Origin: an uncultured Rhodobiaceae bacterium
Lineage (GTDB): Bacteria; Pseudomonadota; Alphaproteobacteria; RS24
Length of the DNA stretch: 64,000 nt
Assembly (NCBI GenBank): GCA_937907245.1
Contig: CALCUM010000002.1
Coordinates: forward strand, 496,001 to 560,000
Direction: 5' to 3'
The notes below the pieces were generated by a model that saw only the letters and a list, made by a program, of their open reading frames with translations, had not been told where the DNA came from and made no database searches. Numbering within the stretch: position 1 is the stretch's first letter; every line of letters starts with the position of its first letter. Of this stretch, positions 50,275-61,987 are shown one piece after another. The translations under genes and the position numbers were made by a program.

Positions 50275-50353
50275 CGGTTGCTGCGAGTATGGTTTTAGTC
50301 AGGCATACTGATAATTTCTAGAGGTTCATTTGGGTCATGGCACATGGCGTTCC

Positions 50354-50566
50354 ATGAGTGACTCGATTAAAGCGGTAACCATCTTGGGCTTTTATTTCAC
50401 GATTTCCCTTAGCGTTTGGATGATGAGCATGGGGCGGCATTGGCTTAAATTTCGCTTTGCTGAATCCCGCCATTATCGCAAGGCCGTGGAAAGACAGAAC
50501 GAGCTGGTCTATTTTAAAAAAGACGAGACGCCGCCGTTGAAATTCACCCATAGAACATTCGACTGA
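50354..50566 (+). CDS. Small single-helix membrane protein of unknown function
   Basis: The frame from the ATG at 50354 encodes 70 residues, with one hydrophobic helix (about residues 6-25, AVTILGFYFTISLSVWMMSM) and a basic/charged cytoplasmic-type tail. An upstream in-frame ATG at 50330 adds eight residues and is also possible; neither has a good ribosome site. It stands between tpiA and secG on the same strand. I do not recognise a family. Confidence 0.5.
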   Translation: MSDSIKAVTILGFYFTISLSVWMMSMGRHWLKFRFAESRHYRKAVERQNELVYFKKDETPPLKFTHRTFD

Positions 50567-50648
50567 GGCGAAACCCACCGATTGCTATTCCCCCGCAAAC
50601 GCGCTATATCGCTGCTATTGATTTTCGGACAGACTTTAGGAGACGTCC

Positions 50649-50987
50649 ATGACCACACTTATTCTGGTTGTGCATTTGATGATCGCAGTGGCGATGATTG
50701 TGCTGGTATTGCTGCAACGCTCTGAGGGCGGCGCCCTTGGCATTGGCGGCGGTGGCGGCGATGGTATGATGTCCGCACGTGGCCTCGGCAGCGTCATGAC
50801 CCGCGCTACGGGTATTCTGGCCGGTCTGTTTTTCCTCACCTCCATCAGCCTTACCGTGCTTGGCACGATGCAAAACCGTTCGTCGGTTCTCGATGGCGTG
50901 ATTGAGCAAGAGGGCAATTTGCCAGGATTGGGCACTTTGGCGCCAGCCCCTGTGTTGCCACCTAGCCGCCTGCCAACCCCAGAGTAA
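50649..50987 (+). CDS. secG: Preprotein translocase subunit SecG
   Basis: Small accessory subunit of the SecYEG channel, 112 residues. The first helix (TLILVVHLMIAVAMIVLVLL) is followed by the family motif LQRSEGGALGIGGGGG and a second helix (about residues 55-75). A proline-rich C-terminus (LPPSRLPTPE) ends it. TTAGGAG lies upstream of the ATG. It is in the conserved position before pyrG. Confidence 0.95.
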   Translation: MTTLILVVHLMIAVAMIVLVLLQRSEGGALGIGGGGGDGMMSARGLGSVMTRATGILAGLFFLTSISLTVLGTMQNRSSVLDGVIEQEGNLPGLGTLAPAPVLPPSRLPTPE

Positions 50988-51021
50988 CGCTTTATTCGAC
51001 AAGCTGTGCACAACTGAGTGA

Positions 51022-52713
<1,692 letters not shown>

Positions 52714-52730
52714 ATAGCATTGGAAACATC

Positions 52731-53579
52731 ATGAGCGTTTTAACCCTGAAAGATTACGACATTAAAATTGGGGACGGCGAGAAGATGGTCGTCATGGCTG
52801 GCCTTAATGTGCTGGAAGACGAAGGTCTGGCGATGGAAGTTTGCGCCGAGCTGAAAGCCATTTGCGCCGACCTAGATTTGCCGTTTATTTTCAAAGCCAG
52901 TTGGGACAAAGCCAACCGCTCGTCCATCACCTCGTATCGCGGCCCCGGCATGGCGGCGGGCCTGCCGATGTTGGAAGCGGTGAAAGCCAAACACGGCGTG
53001 CCCGTGGTGACAGATTTGCATGAAGAATCTCAGGCCGAAGCGGTGGCCGCCGTGGCTGAAGTGGTTCAACTGCCGGCCTTTTTGGTGCGCCAAACCGATT
53101 TGGTGGTCGCCACCGCCAAAGCCGTGGCCGCGCAAGGCGGCTGGCTACATGCCAAAAAAGCGCAGTTTTTAGCACCATGGGATTGCGCCAATATTATTTC
53201 AAAAACCCGCGAAGCGGCGCCCGATATTCAGCTTATTCTGTGCGATAGAGGCACGAGTTTTGGCTATAATAATTTGGTCGTCGACATGTTGGGCATTCCG
53301 GAAATGAAAAAACTCGGCGTGCCGGTCACCATGGACGCCACGCACGCGGTGCAATTGCCCGGTGCCGACCCACGCACGGCAGGCGCCTCGACGGGCGGTC
53401 GTCGCGAAGGGGTTTCTGTGCTGGCCAAATCGGCGATTGCGGCGGGCGCCAACGGCGTCTTCCTAGAGTTCCACCCAGACCCAGACGCCGCCTTGTGCGA
53501 TGCCCCAAGCTGCCTGGCGCTAAGCGAAGCCCGCGGACTGCTGACCACGCTAAAAGCCGTGCATGAGGCAGTGGCTTAA
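52731..53579 (+). CDS. kdsA: 3-deoxy-8-phosphooctulonate synthase
   Basis: Condenses arabinose 5-phosphate and phosphoenolpyruvate to KDO 8-phosphate, for the inner core of lipopolysaccharide. The 282-residue TIM barrel has FKASWDKANRSSITSYRGPG near residue 46, LCDRGTSFGYNNLVVDM and MDATHAVQLPGADP. The stop codon is one base from the stop of the convergent antitoxin gene, which marks the edge of an insertion in the usual kdsA-eno neighbourhood. Confidence 0.97.
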   Translation: MSVLTLKDYDIKIGDGEKMVVMAGLNVLEDEGLAMEVCAELKAICADLDLPFIFKASWDKANRSSITSYRGPGMAAGLPMLEAVKAKHGVPVVTDLHEESQAEAVAAVAEVVQLPAFLVRQTDLVVATAKAVAAQGGWLHAKKAQFLAPWDCANIISKTREAAPDIQLILCDRGTSFGYNNLVVDMLGIPEMKKLGVPVTMDATHAVQLPGADPRTAGASTGGRREGVSVLAKSAIAAGANGVFLEFHPDPDAALCDAPSCLALSEARGLLTTLKAVHEAVA

Positions 53580-53580
53580 G

Positions 53581-53904
53581 CTATTCGGCGGCGACGCTTA
53601 CGCTCAGCTTAATGCTTTCGTGTTCGGTGATGGCGCGAAGCACTTTGAACAGATTGGCAGTCGTCGGATTACCGCTTTTGCCGAACATACGGATGAGGCT
53701 TTTTTCCGGAATTTGGGTCAACGCCTCCAATTCCTTATAGCCGACATCTGATGTTATATATTTTCGCAACATCTGCTGCCCCAACTTGGTGTCGCCTTCG
53801 ATAAAGTAGCTTAACGTGCGGATAATCAACTGCACCCGAAACTCTTTGTCGGTGGCAAAATGTTCCTTCACTGTATCGCTAAATAGTCGATATTCTCGCG
53901 CCAT
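53581..53904 (-). CDS. HigA-like antitoxin (addiction module antidote)
   Basis: Cytoplasmic DNA-binding antitoxin of 107 residues, expected to neutralise the toxin encoded just upstream and to repress the pair. The C-terminal half carries a helix-turn-helix (about residues 55-95) with LTQIPEKSLIRMFGKSGNPT, matching the antidote family that accompanies this toxin type. The start overlaps the toxin stop by one base. Order toxin-then-antitoxin is that of higBA-type modules. It converges on kdsA. Confidence 0.82.
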   Translation of the reverse strand: MAREYRLFSDTVKEHFATDKEFRVQLIIRTLSYFIEGDTKLGQQMLRKYITSDVGYKELEALTQIPEKSLIRMFGKSGNPTTANLFKVLRAITEHESIKLSVSVAAE

Positions 53905-54227
53905 TATGCTTCCTTTCCGTCTAGATAATCGGCCTGTCTTAATCTTGCGTTTTCAATGTCTCTAGTTTGCGTGTCTTTCTTGCCGCCGCCCAAGAGTAGA
54001 ATAATCTGCTCACCATCTTTCATCCAATAAATCCGCAAACCGCCGCCGATGGGTAACTTGCTTTCCCAGAGGCCTTGCCCGAGGGATTTGACGTGCGTTT
54101 TATCGTCACTTTCCAAACGTTCTAAGGCGCCAGATACGTTCGCCTTTAACGTGCCGTCCAACTTTGCGTACCATTTTTGGAATGGAGACTTGCCAGACGT
54201 GGTTTCATATTCAATTATTATTGTCAT
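53904..54227 (-). CDS. RelE/HigB-superfamily toxin (addiction module killer protein)
   Basis: The 107-residue protein matches the RelE/ParE-type killer family by FQKWYAKLDGTLKANVSGAL, VKSLGQGLWESKLPIGGGLR and LLLGGGKKDTQTRDIENA. Family members are translation-inhibiting ribonucleases; whether this one is active cannot be told from sequence. It is followed directly by its antitoxin and preceded by a 24-base palindromic operator six bases from the start codon. Confidence 0.85.
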   Translation of the reverse strand: MTIIIEYETTSGKSPFQKWYAKLDGTLKANVSGALERLESDDKTHVKSLGQGLWESKLPIGGGLRIYWMKDGEQIILLLGGGKKDTQTRDIENARLRQADYLDGKEA

Positions 54228-54233
54228 TGAGAG

Positions 54234-54257
54234 TTAGGTAACATATTTGTTACCTAA
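54234..54257. promoter_or_regulatory. Palindromic operator of the toxin-antitoxin module
   Basis: TTAGGTAAC (54234-54242) and GTTACCTAA (54249-54257) form a perfect 9-base inverted repeat around ATATTT. It begins six bases upstream of the toxin ATG, where it would cover the core promoter. It is the likely binding site of the HigA-like antitoxin. Confidence 0.7.
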
Positions 54258-54302
54258 AATCAACCAACGCGTCCAGTAAACGAGACGCGAGGAAGAAGAT
54301 GG

Positions 54303-55562
54303 ATGTTCAGTTTTTGGAATATTTTAGATTGGTATGCGCTGAATGGCGTGTTGCTGGTTATTGTCTTGCTAATGTTGGAGCGCTTGAACTGGGAGTTTGA
54401 GCCCGATGTGTCGGGTAGGGCTTCGTCCCTTGTGGAATGGGTCAAGGAGAATCCGGGTTATGGCCTGCTGACCCTTGGCGTCGCTATCATAATTTCAGCA
54501 CTATCTGAGGAGACGCGGGTTCTTTGGGCGCATGATGTGGTTTTCTCTGGCTATATGCCGAACAAAAATATCGCGCCATGGACTGGTGAGTCGACGCGGT
54601 CGCTGGGTTTAGCCTTAGGTGCATTGGCTGGGGTTTATGGCCTTGTTTTGGCTGGGCGGCGACTACAGGTTAGCCAGGATCAAGTTTACATTAGTCAGAA
54701 GCAGGCGGAGACGGCAGAGTCCAACCTATTCAATGACCGATTGAAGAGTGGCCTAACTTTTCTGGATAACAAGAGCATTTCGATTAGATGTGCAGGCATC
54801 TTGCTGCTTCAACAGTACGCTCTCAATGCTTCGGTTGCCGCGTCCGAGAAAGAAACTATTAGTAAGGTTTTAGTCAATTTCATACGGCATCGAGCGGATA
54901 CACCAGTTGAAGGTAAGCGGCCTGATTTGGAGTTAGCAATTTCTGCGTTGACAAAAACTATTCCGCTGGAGGCGCGGTTCGAAGGAAAAGAAGAACTAAG
55001 ATTGAATAATCTTGATTTGAGTGGTCTCGATTTTCAGAAACTGGATTTATCATTTTTTAACTTTACCTCGTCAAATATGAAACTCGCCAAATTTAGTTTG
55101 TCAAAACTTAACAAAACAAGGTTCTTGCGTGCAAACCTTGAAAATGCCCTTTTTTGGATTGACGACTGTGTTGAGACAACCTTTGAAAATGCAAATATGG
55201 CAGGAAGTTATTTGTTTAAGCTAAAATTAGACGAAGGCTCATCCTTAGTGGATGCAAATCTCGAAAATTCAAATATCTACGGTCTCTCTATATTAGGTTC
55301 TGACTGCCGCCGTGCAGATTTCTCGGGAGCTGATATTGTTGTGAAGACAAGGCTGACAGAAGAGGTCTTGGATGCAGTAATATTTGAAAAAGGGCGTGAG
55401 CCAAAAATTGAATTTGAGGACGAAGAGAGAGCGGAGCCTTTTATGATTGATGACCAGCAATCCTATCAATGGATAGATGGTAAGCGTGTAAAGGCTGACG
55501 GTTCGGTTGTGGCATATGCTCTCGGCAATTTCCCATGGTGGCACGAAGAAGAACAAAAATGA
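54303..55562 (+). CDS. Pentapeptide-repeat membrane protein
   Basis: The 419-residue protein has three hydrophobic helices (about residues 13-28, 50-67 and 98-117). A charged helix with RRLQVSQDQVYISQKQAETA follows. Then comes a segment like the LGGIYALERIA element of membrane pentapeptide proteins (here CAGILLLQQYALN). Pentapeptide repeats occupy about residues 235-350 (LNNLDLSGLDF, FLRANLENALF, DANLENSNIYG). The function is unknown. The gene, most of all its second half, is visibly more AT-rich than its neighbours, which suggests transfer. The stop overlaps the next start (ATGA). Confidence 0.8.
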   Translation: MFSFWNILDWYALNGVLLVIVLLMLERLNWEFEPDVSGRASSLVEWVKENPGYGLLTLGVAIIISALSEETRVLWAHDVVFSGYMPNKNIAPWTGESTRSLGLALGALAGVYGLVLAGRRLQVSQDQVYISQKQAETAESNLFNDRLKSGLTFLDNKSISIRCAGILLLQQYALNASVAASEKETISKVLVNFIRHRADTPVEGKRPDLELAISALTKTIPLEARFEGKEELRLNNLDLSGLDFQKLDLSFFNFTSSNMKLAKFSLSKLNKTRFLRANLENALFWIDDCVETTFENANMAGSYLFKLKLDEGSSLVDANLENSNIYGLSILGSDCRRADFSGADIVVKTRLTEEVLDAVIFEKGREPKIEFEDEERAEPFMIDDQQSYQWIDGKRVKADGSVVAYALGNFPWWHEEEQK

Positions 55563-56209
55563 ACTACCCCCAAACCCTAGCCCCTAAAATCGCCCAAATT
55601 GAGCAGGCCAGTTCTGCGCTTGGGTTTGTTGCGTCTTGCGATTTGCAGGTCGCTAATTTTTGTGCCGTTTTGGTGGCGGGGCTGGGCGCTAAGCGGGTTT
55701 TGGAGCTTGGTACGGGCACGGGGCTTTCTACTTTGTTTATGGCCGAGGCACTGGCGGAGGGCGCGCAGTTGGTGAGCGTGGATGTCGATGCCGATTGTTC
55801 GGCCGTGGCGGCGCAAGCGATTACCGATGCGCGGGTGCAGTTTGAGGTGGCCGATGCAGGCGGCTTTTTGAAAACCTGCCAGCCTAATTGTTTTGACTTT
55901 ATTTTCGCCGATGCTTGGCCCGGAAAATTTAGCCATTTGGATGCAGCCCTAAACGCGCTGGCGCCGAACGGGCTTTATGTTATCGACGATTTATTGCCGC
56001 AAGATAATTGGCCGAAAAACCATCAGCCGCGCGTCGATGCTTTGCTCGCCGCTCTCGAGGCCATGGACGGGGTGGCGTTGAGTTATCTCGATTGGGCGTC
56101 CGGTGTCGCCATTGTGACAAAGCTTGATGAGCAACCCATCGCGCCCGAAATTCGCCAGCACGCGGAGTACGCTTTTCTGTTTTCCGAAACCATGCCGAGC
56201 GATATTTAG
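55559..56209 (+). CDS. Class I SAM-dependent methyltransferase
   Basis: The 216-residue protein has the Rossmann motif I VLELGTGTGLSTLF near residue 46, motif II ending LVSVDVDAD, and the FDFIFADAWPGKF and GLYVIDDLL segments of O-methyltransferase-like enzymes. The substrate is unknown. The start at 55559 overlaps the pentapeptide gene stop as ATGA, so translation is coupled. Its base composition is like the core genome, unlike its partner. It converges on queF. Confidence 0.78.
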   Translation: MNYPQTLAPKIAQIEQASSALGFVASCDLQVANFCAVLVAGLGAKRVLELGTGTGLSTLFMAEALAEGAQLVSVDVDADCSAVAAQAITDARVQFEVADAGGFLKTCQPNCFDFIFADAWPGKFSHLDAALNALAPNGLYVIDDLLPQDNWPKNHQPRVDALLAALEAMDGVALSYLDWASGVAIVTKLDEQPIAPEIRQHAEYAFLFSETMPSDI

Positions 56210-56273
56210 CCCTCACATATGCATCATCAACCGCTTAAGCGCGTGACGCTGGTGTTCATCTAACCTATTCGGG

Positions 56274-56741
56274 TCAGCGGCCTCTATACGGCGGCACACC
56301 TTGGTCTGGAATAAATAGGCCTACAGGTGGCTCTGAACTTTGCCAAAAAACATCAATCGGAATGCCGCCGCGTGGATACCAATAGCCCCCGATGCGAAGC
56401 CATTTTGGTTTCATGCACTCAATCAGCCGTTTGGCCACCATAATGGTGCAATCTTCGTGAAACGCGCCGTGGTTGCGAAAGCTGCCCATGAACAGTTTGA
56501 AACTTTTGCTCTCAACCAAATGTTGGTCTGGCACATAGTCGATAACCACATGCGCGAAATCTGGCTGGCCCGTAACGGGGCAAATAGAGGTGAACTCGGG
56601 CACCGCAAAGCGGGCCACATAATCAATATCTAAATGCGGGTTCGGCACGCGCTCCAGCACCGCTTCTTCGGGGCTATTGGGCAGGCCGGTTTGCTGGCCC
56701 AGCAGGGTTGCGCCGGTGGCGTCACTTCCTTTAGTCGACAT
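56274..56741 (-). CDS. queF: NADPH-dependent 7-cyano-7-deazaguanine reductase QueF
   Basis: Reduces the nitrile preQ0 to the amine preQ1, on the route to queuosine in tRNA. The 155-residue protein is the short unimodular (YkvM-like) type. The nucleophile Cys54 and Asp61 lie in [10 protein letters not shown], and the QueF motif ESKSFKLFM is at about residues 77-85. It overlaps the end of queD by 11 bases and ends the queC-queE-queD-queF operon. Confidence 0.95.
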   Translation of the reverse strand: MSTKGSDATGATLLGQQTGLPNSPEEAVLERVPNPHLDIDYVARFAVPEFTSICPVTGQPDFAHVVIDYVPDQHLVESKSFKLFMGSFRNHGAFHEDCTIMVAKRLIECMKPKWLRIGGYWYPRGGIPIDVFWQSSEPPVGLFIPDQGVPPYRGR

Positions 56742-57099
56742 GTTGGCTCCCTTGATAGAGGCAAGATTGGCCGAGGCTATCGCGAAACACTTCGACAGCG
56801 CAAATTTGTGGTAGCGGGCTTTGCAAGGCGCCCCAAATCCATAGGCATAGGTTTTCCAGCGTCGGCTGTTCTAGGCCGTCAATTTCGTTCAGCATTTGGT
56901 GGTCTAAGCGCTCGTGCATGTCTTGCAGCAGCGTGCCCATTTTTTCCAAATCGACAATTTGCCCATGTGCGTCGGGCAGGCCTTCCACGGTAACGCGGGC
57001 CCGAAAACTGTGCCCATGCACGCGCGTATTGGCGTGGCCTGCCGGATAATGGCCAAGGCTGTGGGCAGCATCAAAAGTGAATTCGCGTGATAATTTCAT
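56731..57099 (-). CDS. queD: QueD-like 6-pyruvoyl-tetrahydropterin synthase family protein
   Basis: Expected to make 6-carboxytetrahydropterin from dihydroneopterin triphosphate, the first committed step to preQ0. The 122-residue protein keeps the zinc histidines H13, H28 and H30 ([19 protein letters not shown]) and the Asp66-His67 pair (ERLDHQMLN). However, Asn24 stands where E. coli QueD has its catalytic Cys27. The C-terminal glutamate of VKETC is also not conserved (VFRDS here). The place in a que operon still argues for a queuosine role. Confidence 0.85.
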   Translation of the reverse strand: MKLSREFTFDAAHSLGHYPAGHANTRVHGHSFRARVTVEGLPDAHGQIVDLEKMGTLLQDMHERLDHQMLNEIDGLEQPTLENLCLWIWGALQSPLPQICAVEVFRDSLGQSCLYQGSQHVD

Positions 57100-57141
57100 G
57101 CCCCGCTTATGCCCGATTAAGCAAATCGGGTCAATTGGGCT

Positions 57142-57789
57142 CTAGTCGAGGCCGACAATTTTATGCGTCTGCAAGCTAACCCGCCATTGCGGATTTTGCA
57201 GGCAATAGGCAATCGCGGCCTGCGCATTGTGCCAACTGGTTTGCGCGTCGCCTGTGTCCATCGGTTGTAGGTAAAAGTTTTCGAAATCTAGTTCGGCAAA
57301 CTGATCGGGCGACAACTCGTCTTGCGGGTAGACGAATTTTAACTCATGGCCGCGCGTTTGTTTCAGCTCGGTTTTGGGTTTGGGGCTAACACAAATCCAA
57401 TCGACGCCTTCGGGCACTTCCATAGTGCCATTGGTTTCCACGGCGCACTCAAAGCCGCGGGCCGCCAAGGCCTCCAGCAGGGCTGTGTCTAATTGCAAAC
57501 AAGGCTCGCCGCCCGTAAAAACAATATAGGCATCGGCGCTGGGTGGGTTTTCTGGCCAGAAGCTAGCAATCGCGTCGGCTAGCTTTTCGGCGGTGTCGAA
57601 TTTGCCGCCATTTTGGCCGTCGGTGCCTACGAAATCTGTATCGCAAAATGTGCATTGCGCGGTGGCGCGGTCTTTTTCAAGGCCTGACCAAAGGTTGCAG
57701 CCTGAGAAGCGGCAAAACACGGCAGGGCGGCCGCTTTGCGCGCCTTCGCCTTGCAGGGTGTAAAACATTTCTTTCACGCTATAGGTCAT
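57142..57789 (-). CDS. queE: 7-carboxy-7-deazaguanine synthase QueE
   Basis: Radical SAM enzyme that contracts carboxytetrahydropterin to 7-carboxy-7-deazaguanine. The start at 57789 ([20 protein letters not shown]) overlaps the queC stop as ATGA; a start four codons upstream is less likely. The cluster motif is the variant C31-x14-C46-x2-C49 used by QueE. The length of 215 residues is normal. The glycine motif FTGGEPCLQ follows. Confidence 0.95.
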   Translation of the reverse strand: MTYSVKEMFYTLQGEGAQSGRPAVFCRFSGCNLWSGLEKDRATAQCTFCDTDFVGTDGQNGGKFDTAEKLADAIASFWPENPPSADAYIVFTGGEPCLQLDTALLEALAARGFECAVETNGTMEVPEGVDWICVSPKPKTELKQTRGHELKFVYPQDELSPDQFAELDFENFYLQPMDTGDAQTSWHNAQAAIAYCLQNPQWRVSLQTHKIVGLD

Positions 57790-58496
57790 GCGGCTTTCCA
57801 TTTTTTATAGCCTGCGGCGCGTAAATCGCACGCAGGGCAATCATTGCAGCCATAGCCCCAGTCGTGGCGCAGCTCGCGCTCGCCACGATAACACGTGTGG
57901 CTATGTTCTAGGGTCAGCTCCACCAAAGCCTCGCCGCCCAACTGAGAGGCCATCTCCCAAGTCTCGGCTTTGTCGATGTGCATCAGCGGTGTGTCGATGG
58001 TAATTTGGGTTTCCATACCTAAGTTTAACGAGGCCTCTAGCGCGTCCAGCGTGTCGCGGCGGCAATCTGGGTAGCCAGAATAATCGGTCTCGCACATGCC
58101 GCCCACAAGCACATTCAGCCCGCGCCGATAGGCCAAAGCTGCGGCATAGGTGAGGAATAATAAATTGCGACCCGGCACGAAAGTAGCAGGCAGGTTGTTT
58201 TTCATTTCCTTCATGTCATCGCTATCGCTATCCGACGCGATGAGCGCTGTGCCGCCAATGTCAGCCAAAGCGGGCAAGGGCAGCGTGTGGTCATCGCCAA
58301 GGCGGGTGCCCCAATCGTTTATTTTGGCAATCTCTTGGCGCAGGCGGTCGCGGCAATCCAGCTCGATGCGGTGGGTTTGGCCATAGTCGAAGCCTAGCGT
58401 TTCGACGTGGGCAAAATTATCCAGCGCATAGGCCAAGCAAGCAGTGGAATCTTGCCCGCCAGAAAACAATACCAAAGCTGTTGAAGTGTCATTCAT
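57786..58496 (-). CDS. queC: 7-cyano-7-deazaguanine synthase QueC
   Basis: ATP-dependent conversion of carboxydeazaguanine to preQ0. The start at 58496 ([18 protein letters not shown]) gives 236 residues; the frame extends 12 codons further without family similarity. The PP-loop is LFSGGQDST near residues 9-17. The four zinc cysteines are near the C-terminus, in CYRGERELR and CNDCPAC. It is first in the que operon and divergent from eno. No preQ1 riboswitch was recognised upstream. Confidence 0.95.
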   Translation of the reverse strand: MNDTSTALVLFSGGQDSTACLAYALDNFAHVETLGFDYGQTHRIELDCRDRLRQEIAKINDWGTRLGDDHTLPLPALADIGGTALIASDSDSDDMKEMKNNLPATFVPGRNLLFLTYAAALAYRRGLNVLVGGMCETDYSGYPDCRRDTLDALEASLNLGMETQITIDTPLMHIDKAETWEMASQLGGEALVELTLEHSHTCYRGERELRHDWGYGCNDCPACDLRAAGYKKWKAA

Positions 58497-58599
58497 GCCT
58501 GACCTTAGACCGAACTCTATTGCTTTCGTCAAGAGGGCGCATTTGGGGCAGGCCAGCCGGCGCGTCGTCGCATTTGCACGAACGTCTGATTTACGCTAA

Positions 58600-59910
<1,311 letters not shown>

Positions 59911-59930
59911 ACTCTCTCGGGTAAAATTAA

Positions 59931-59969
59931 AAAAAGCCGCGCCTCTTCATTTTAGGGGCGCGGCTTTTT
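59931..59969. terminator. Bidirectional terminator between eno and the TonB receptor
   Basis: GCCGCGCC (59936-59943) pairs with GGCGCGGC (59957-59964), flanked by five As on the left and five Ts on the right. The hairpin can end eno rightwards and the convergent TonB receptor gene leftwards. Confidence 0.9.
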
Positions 59970-59973
59970 CGTT

Positions 59974-61953
59974 TTAGAAGCGATACTCTATCGATAGTCG
60001 GAAGTCTCGTCCGGCTTCTGGAAGCAGGTCTTTAAGCTCGCTTGTGTGTTGGCGAACCTCTTCATCGGTGGCGTTTCGAAGCGCGGCGGTGATGGTCAAG
60101 CCGGGGGTTTGCGGCACTGGCCAACGGGCCGACAGATTGAGCTTCGTATAGGCGTCGGTCGCCAGCTCGCCCAAAGCAAGGTCGTTCTGCTGATTGGCAT
60201 GTTCAACATCTGCCGCAAGGCTAAAGCGCGAGAAGTCACCGGCCAAAGATAAGCTCAACTGGGTTGGTGGGATGGAACGAACTCTTTCGCCATTCGCTAA
60301 TTTGGCGCGGGTGCGGGTTACCCCCAAGGTGGTTTTCCACTTGGCATCGAGGGCTGTAAAGCGCGTCGAGGCTTCCATTTCCAGGCCGCTCACGGTTGCG
60401 TCTTGCTGGCGATATTCATATTTCTTGGGGTCTGAATTGCCATCGGTAAGGTGCAGGTAGATGAAATCTTCATAGGCATTATGAAACACGCTGGCCCGCG
60501 CTTGGGCATTGTTCCACTGCCGACGAATATATAGCTCGCTGGCCACCGCTGTTTCGCGGCGCAACGTGGCGTCGCCCGTCTCTTCGCGGTCGGCTGCTAC
60601 ATGTTCCCCATCAGCATATAGCTCAACGCTAGAAGGCGCGCGTTGTGTGGAGGAGGCCGAGCCACCAATCAAACTATCGCCAAAGCCCGTATAGCCAATG
60701 CCGAAAGAGACATTGGTTAGGGTATGCGAGATTTTGGCATCGGCGGACTTTTGCGCCTGTGCGCGGTCGACCCTCAGGGCATATTCTTGCACCCAATTTG
60801 TATCGGTGCGCGAGGTAAGCCCGAACAGGCCAACACGCTGGCTATCACTGCTTGGCAAAAAGGCTTCCGCGCCTGCGGTGGTTAACTCCACTTGTTGCAG
60901 GCTTGCCCCGAATAGGCTTTCCCAACCGGCAAAATCTTTGCTGGCTTCGAGGCGAAGATTGGCGCTGTCTTGCTCAAACTGAGTGCCAATACTTGTGCCC
61001 TCTAGCTCGTCTTGCGAGTAGCTGGTGAGGGAGACATCCATCTGCAAGCCATCGATGCGCGAGCGGCTTGGCTTATGGGTGAGGCGGGCTTGAAAGGTTT
61101 GGCTGTCCAACTCTAGGCTAACCGCGTCGCCACCGCCATGCGCATGGCCAGGGACGCCATATTGCATTTCCAAGTTTTCTACCCGCAAGTTGGCCTGGGT
61201 CGCGCCCGTGCCATAGGCCGCGGAGGCCGTTATACCTTGGCTTTGGGTCGATGTATTGGCGGCGTCTTGCGCTTTGTCTTCCTCTGTTTCGCCTTCTGCC
61301 GCTAACTGTCGAGCGCTTTCGGCATGGGTGGGAATGCGAACTTCGTTGCTGTTTTGCGAGAAACCCGAAACCGCATAATGGCCAAACCGATGGAAGGCGG
61401 CTCCAAGGGTTTCCTCAGCCGCGCTGCCAGCTCCCAAAACGATATGGCTATTGGGCTCATTTGCTTCTATTTGGGACTGAATTTGGGATGGGGATTGCAT
61501 GTGGCGGCTGAAGTTTTGAATAACACCAGTTGCCGCATAAGGGCCGTAGCGAAGCGCCGATGGGCCTTTTAAAACCTCGATGCGTTGGCTGTCGAATAAT
61601 TTTAGCGCATTGGCATGGTCATTGCCCGTGGCGGAAACATCGCCCACGGGTAAGCCATCATTGAGGATGGCGATACGATATCCACCAGCGCCGCGAACCA
61701 TAGGCCGCGAGACAGCAGGCCCATGGCTTGCCGCGCTAACCCCAGGAAGGTGAGACAGCACATCGCCAAGGGGGCGGTCTACTTGGGATTGAATTTGGTC
61801 TTGGGATATTATTTCCGTGGTGGAAATAATATCCGTGGCTGCTTTTTGGAAAGGGGAACCAAGCACGATAATTTCGTCAAGGTTTTGGGCCAGAGCCGAG
61901 GGGCTCATAAGCGTGATGCCGCCAGCAAGGGCGGTCCATAATTGAAGTCTCAT
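59974..61953 (-). CDS. TonB-dependent receptor, possibly for zinc (ZnuD-like)
   Basis: Outer-membrane ligand-gated channel of 659 residues. It has a signal peptide (about 1-23, ending SALAQ), a TonB-box-like LDEIIVLG, a plug domain (about 35-150) with VLKGPSALRYG, and a beta-barrel ending in the aromatic YRF. A loop near residues 266-275 reads QYGVPGHAHGGGD, similar to the histidine-containing loop of ZnuD-type zinc receptors. Zinc as ligand is an inference. A small secreted protein gene precedes it by 34 bases. Confidence 0.82.
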   Translation of the reverse strand: MRLQLWTALAGGITLMSPSALAQNLDEIIVLGSPFQKAATDIISTTEIISQDQIQSQVDRPLGDVLSHLPGVSAASHGPAVSRPMVRGAGGYRIAILNDGLPVGDVSATGNDHANALKLFDSQRIEVLKGPSALRYGPYAATGVIQNFSRHMQSPSQIQSQIEANEPNSHIVLGAGSAAEETLGAAFHRFGHYAVSGFSQNSNEVRIPTHAESARQLAAEGETEEDKAQDAANTSTQSQGITASAAYGTGATQANLRVENLEMQYGVPGHAHGGGDAVSLELDSQTFQARLTHKPSRSRIDGLQMDVSLTSYSQDELEGTSIGTQFEQDSANLRLEASKDFAGWESLFGASLQQVELTTAGAEAFLPSSDSQRVGLFGLTSRTDTNWVQEYALRVDRAQAQKSADAKISHTLTNVSFGIGYTGFGDSLIGGSASSTQRAPSSVELYADGEHVAADREETGDATLRRETAVASELYIRRQWNNAQARASVFHNAYEDFIYLHLTDGNSDPKKYEYRQQDATVSGLEMEASTRFTALDAKWKTTLGVTRTRAKLANGERVRSIPPTQLSLSLAGDFSRFSLAADVEHANQQNDLALGELATDAYTKLNLSARWPVPQTPGLTITAALRNATDEEVRQHTSELKDLLPEAGRDFRLSIEYRF

Positions 61954-61987
61954 TGTCTATATCCTTTGATTGAAAAATTGGGCGGTA

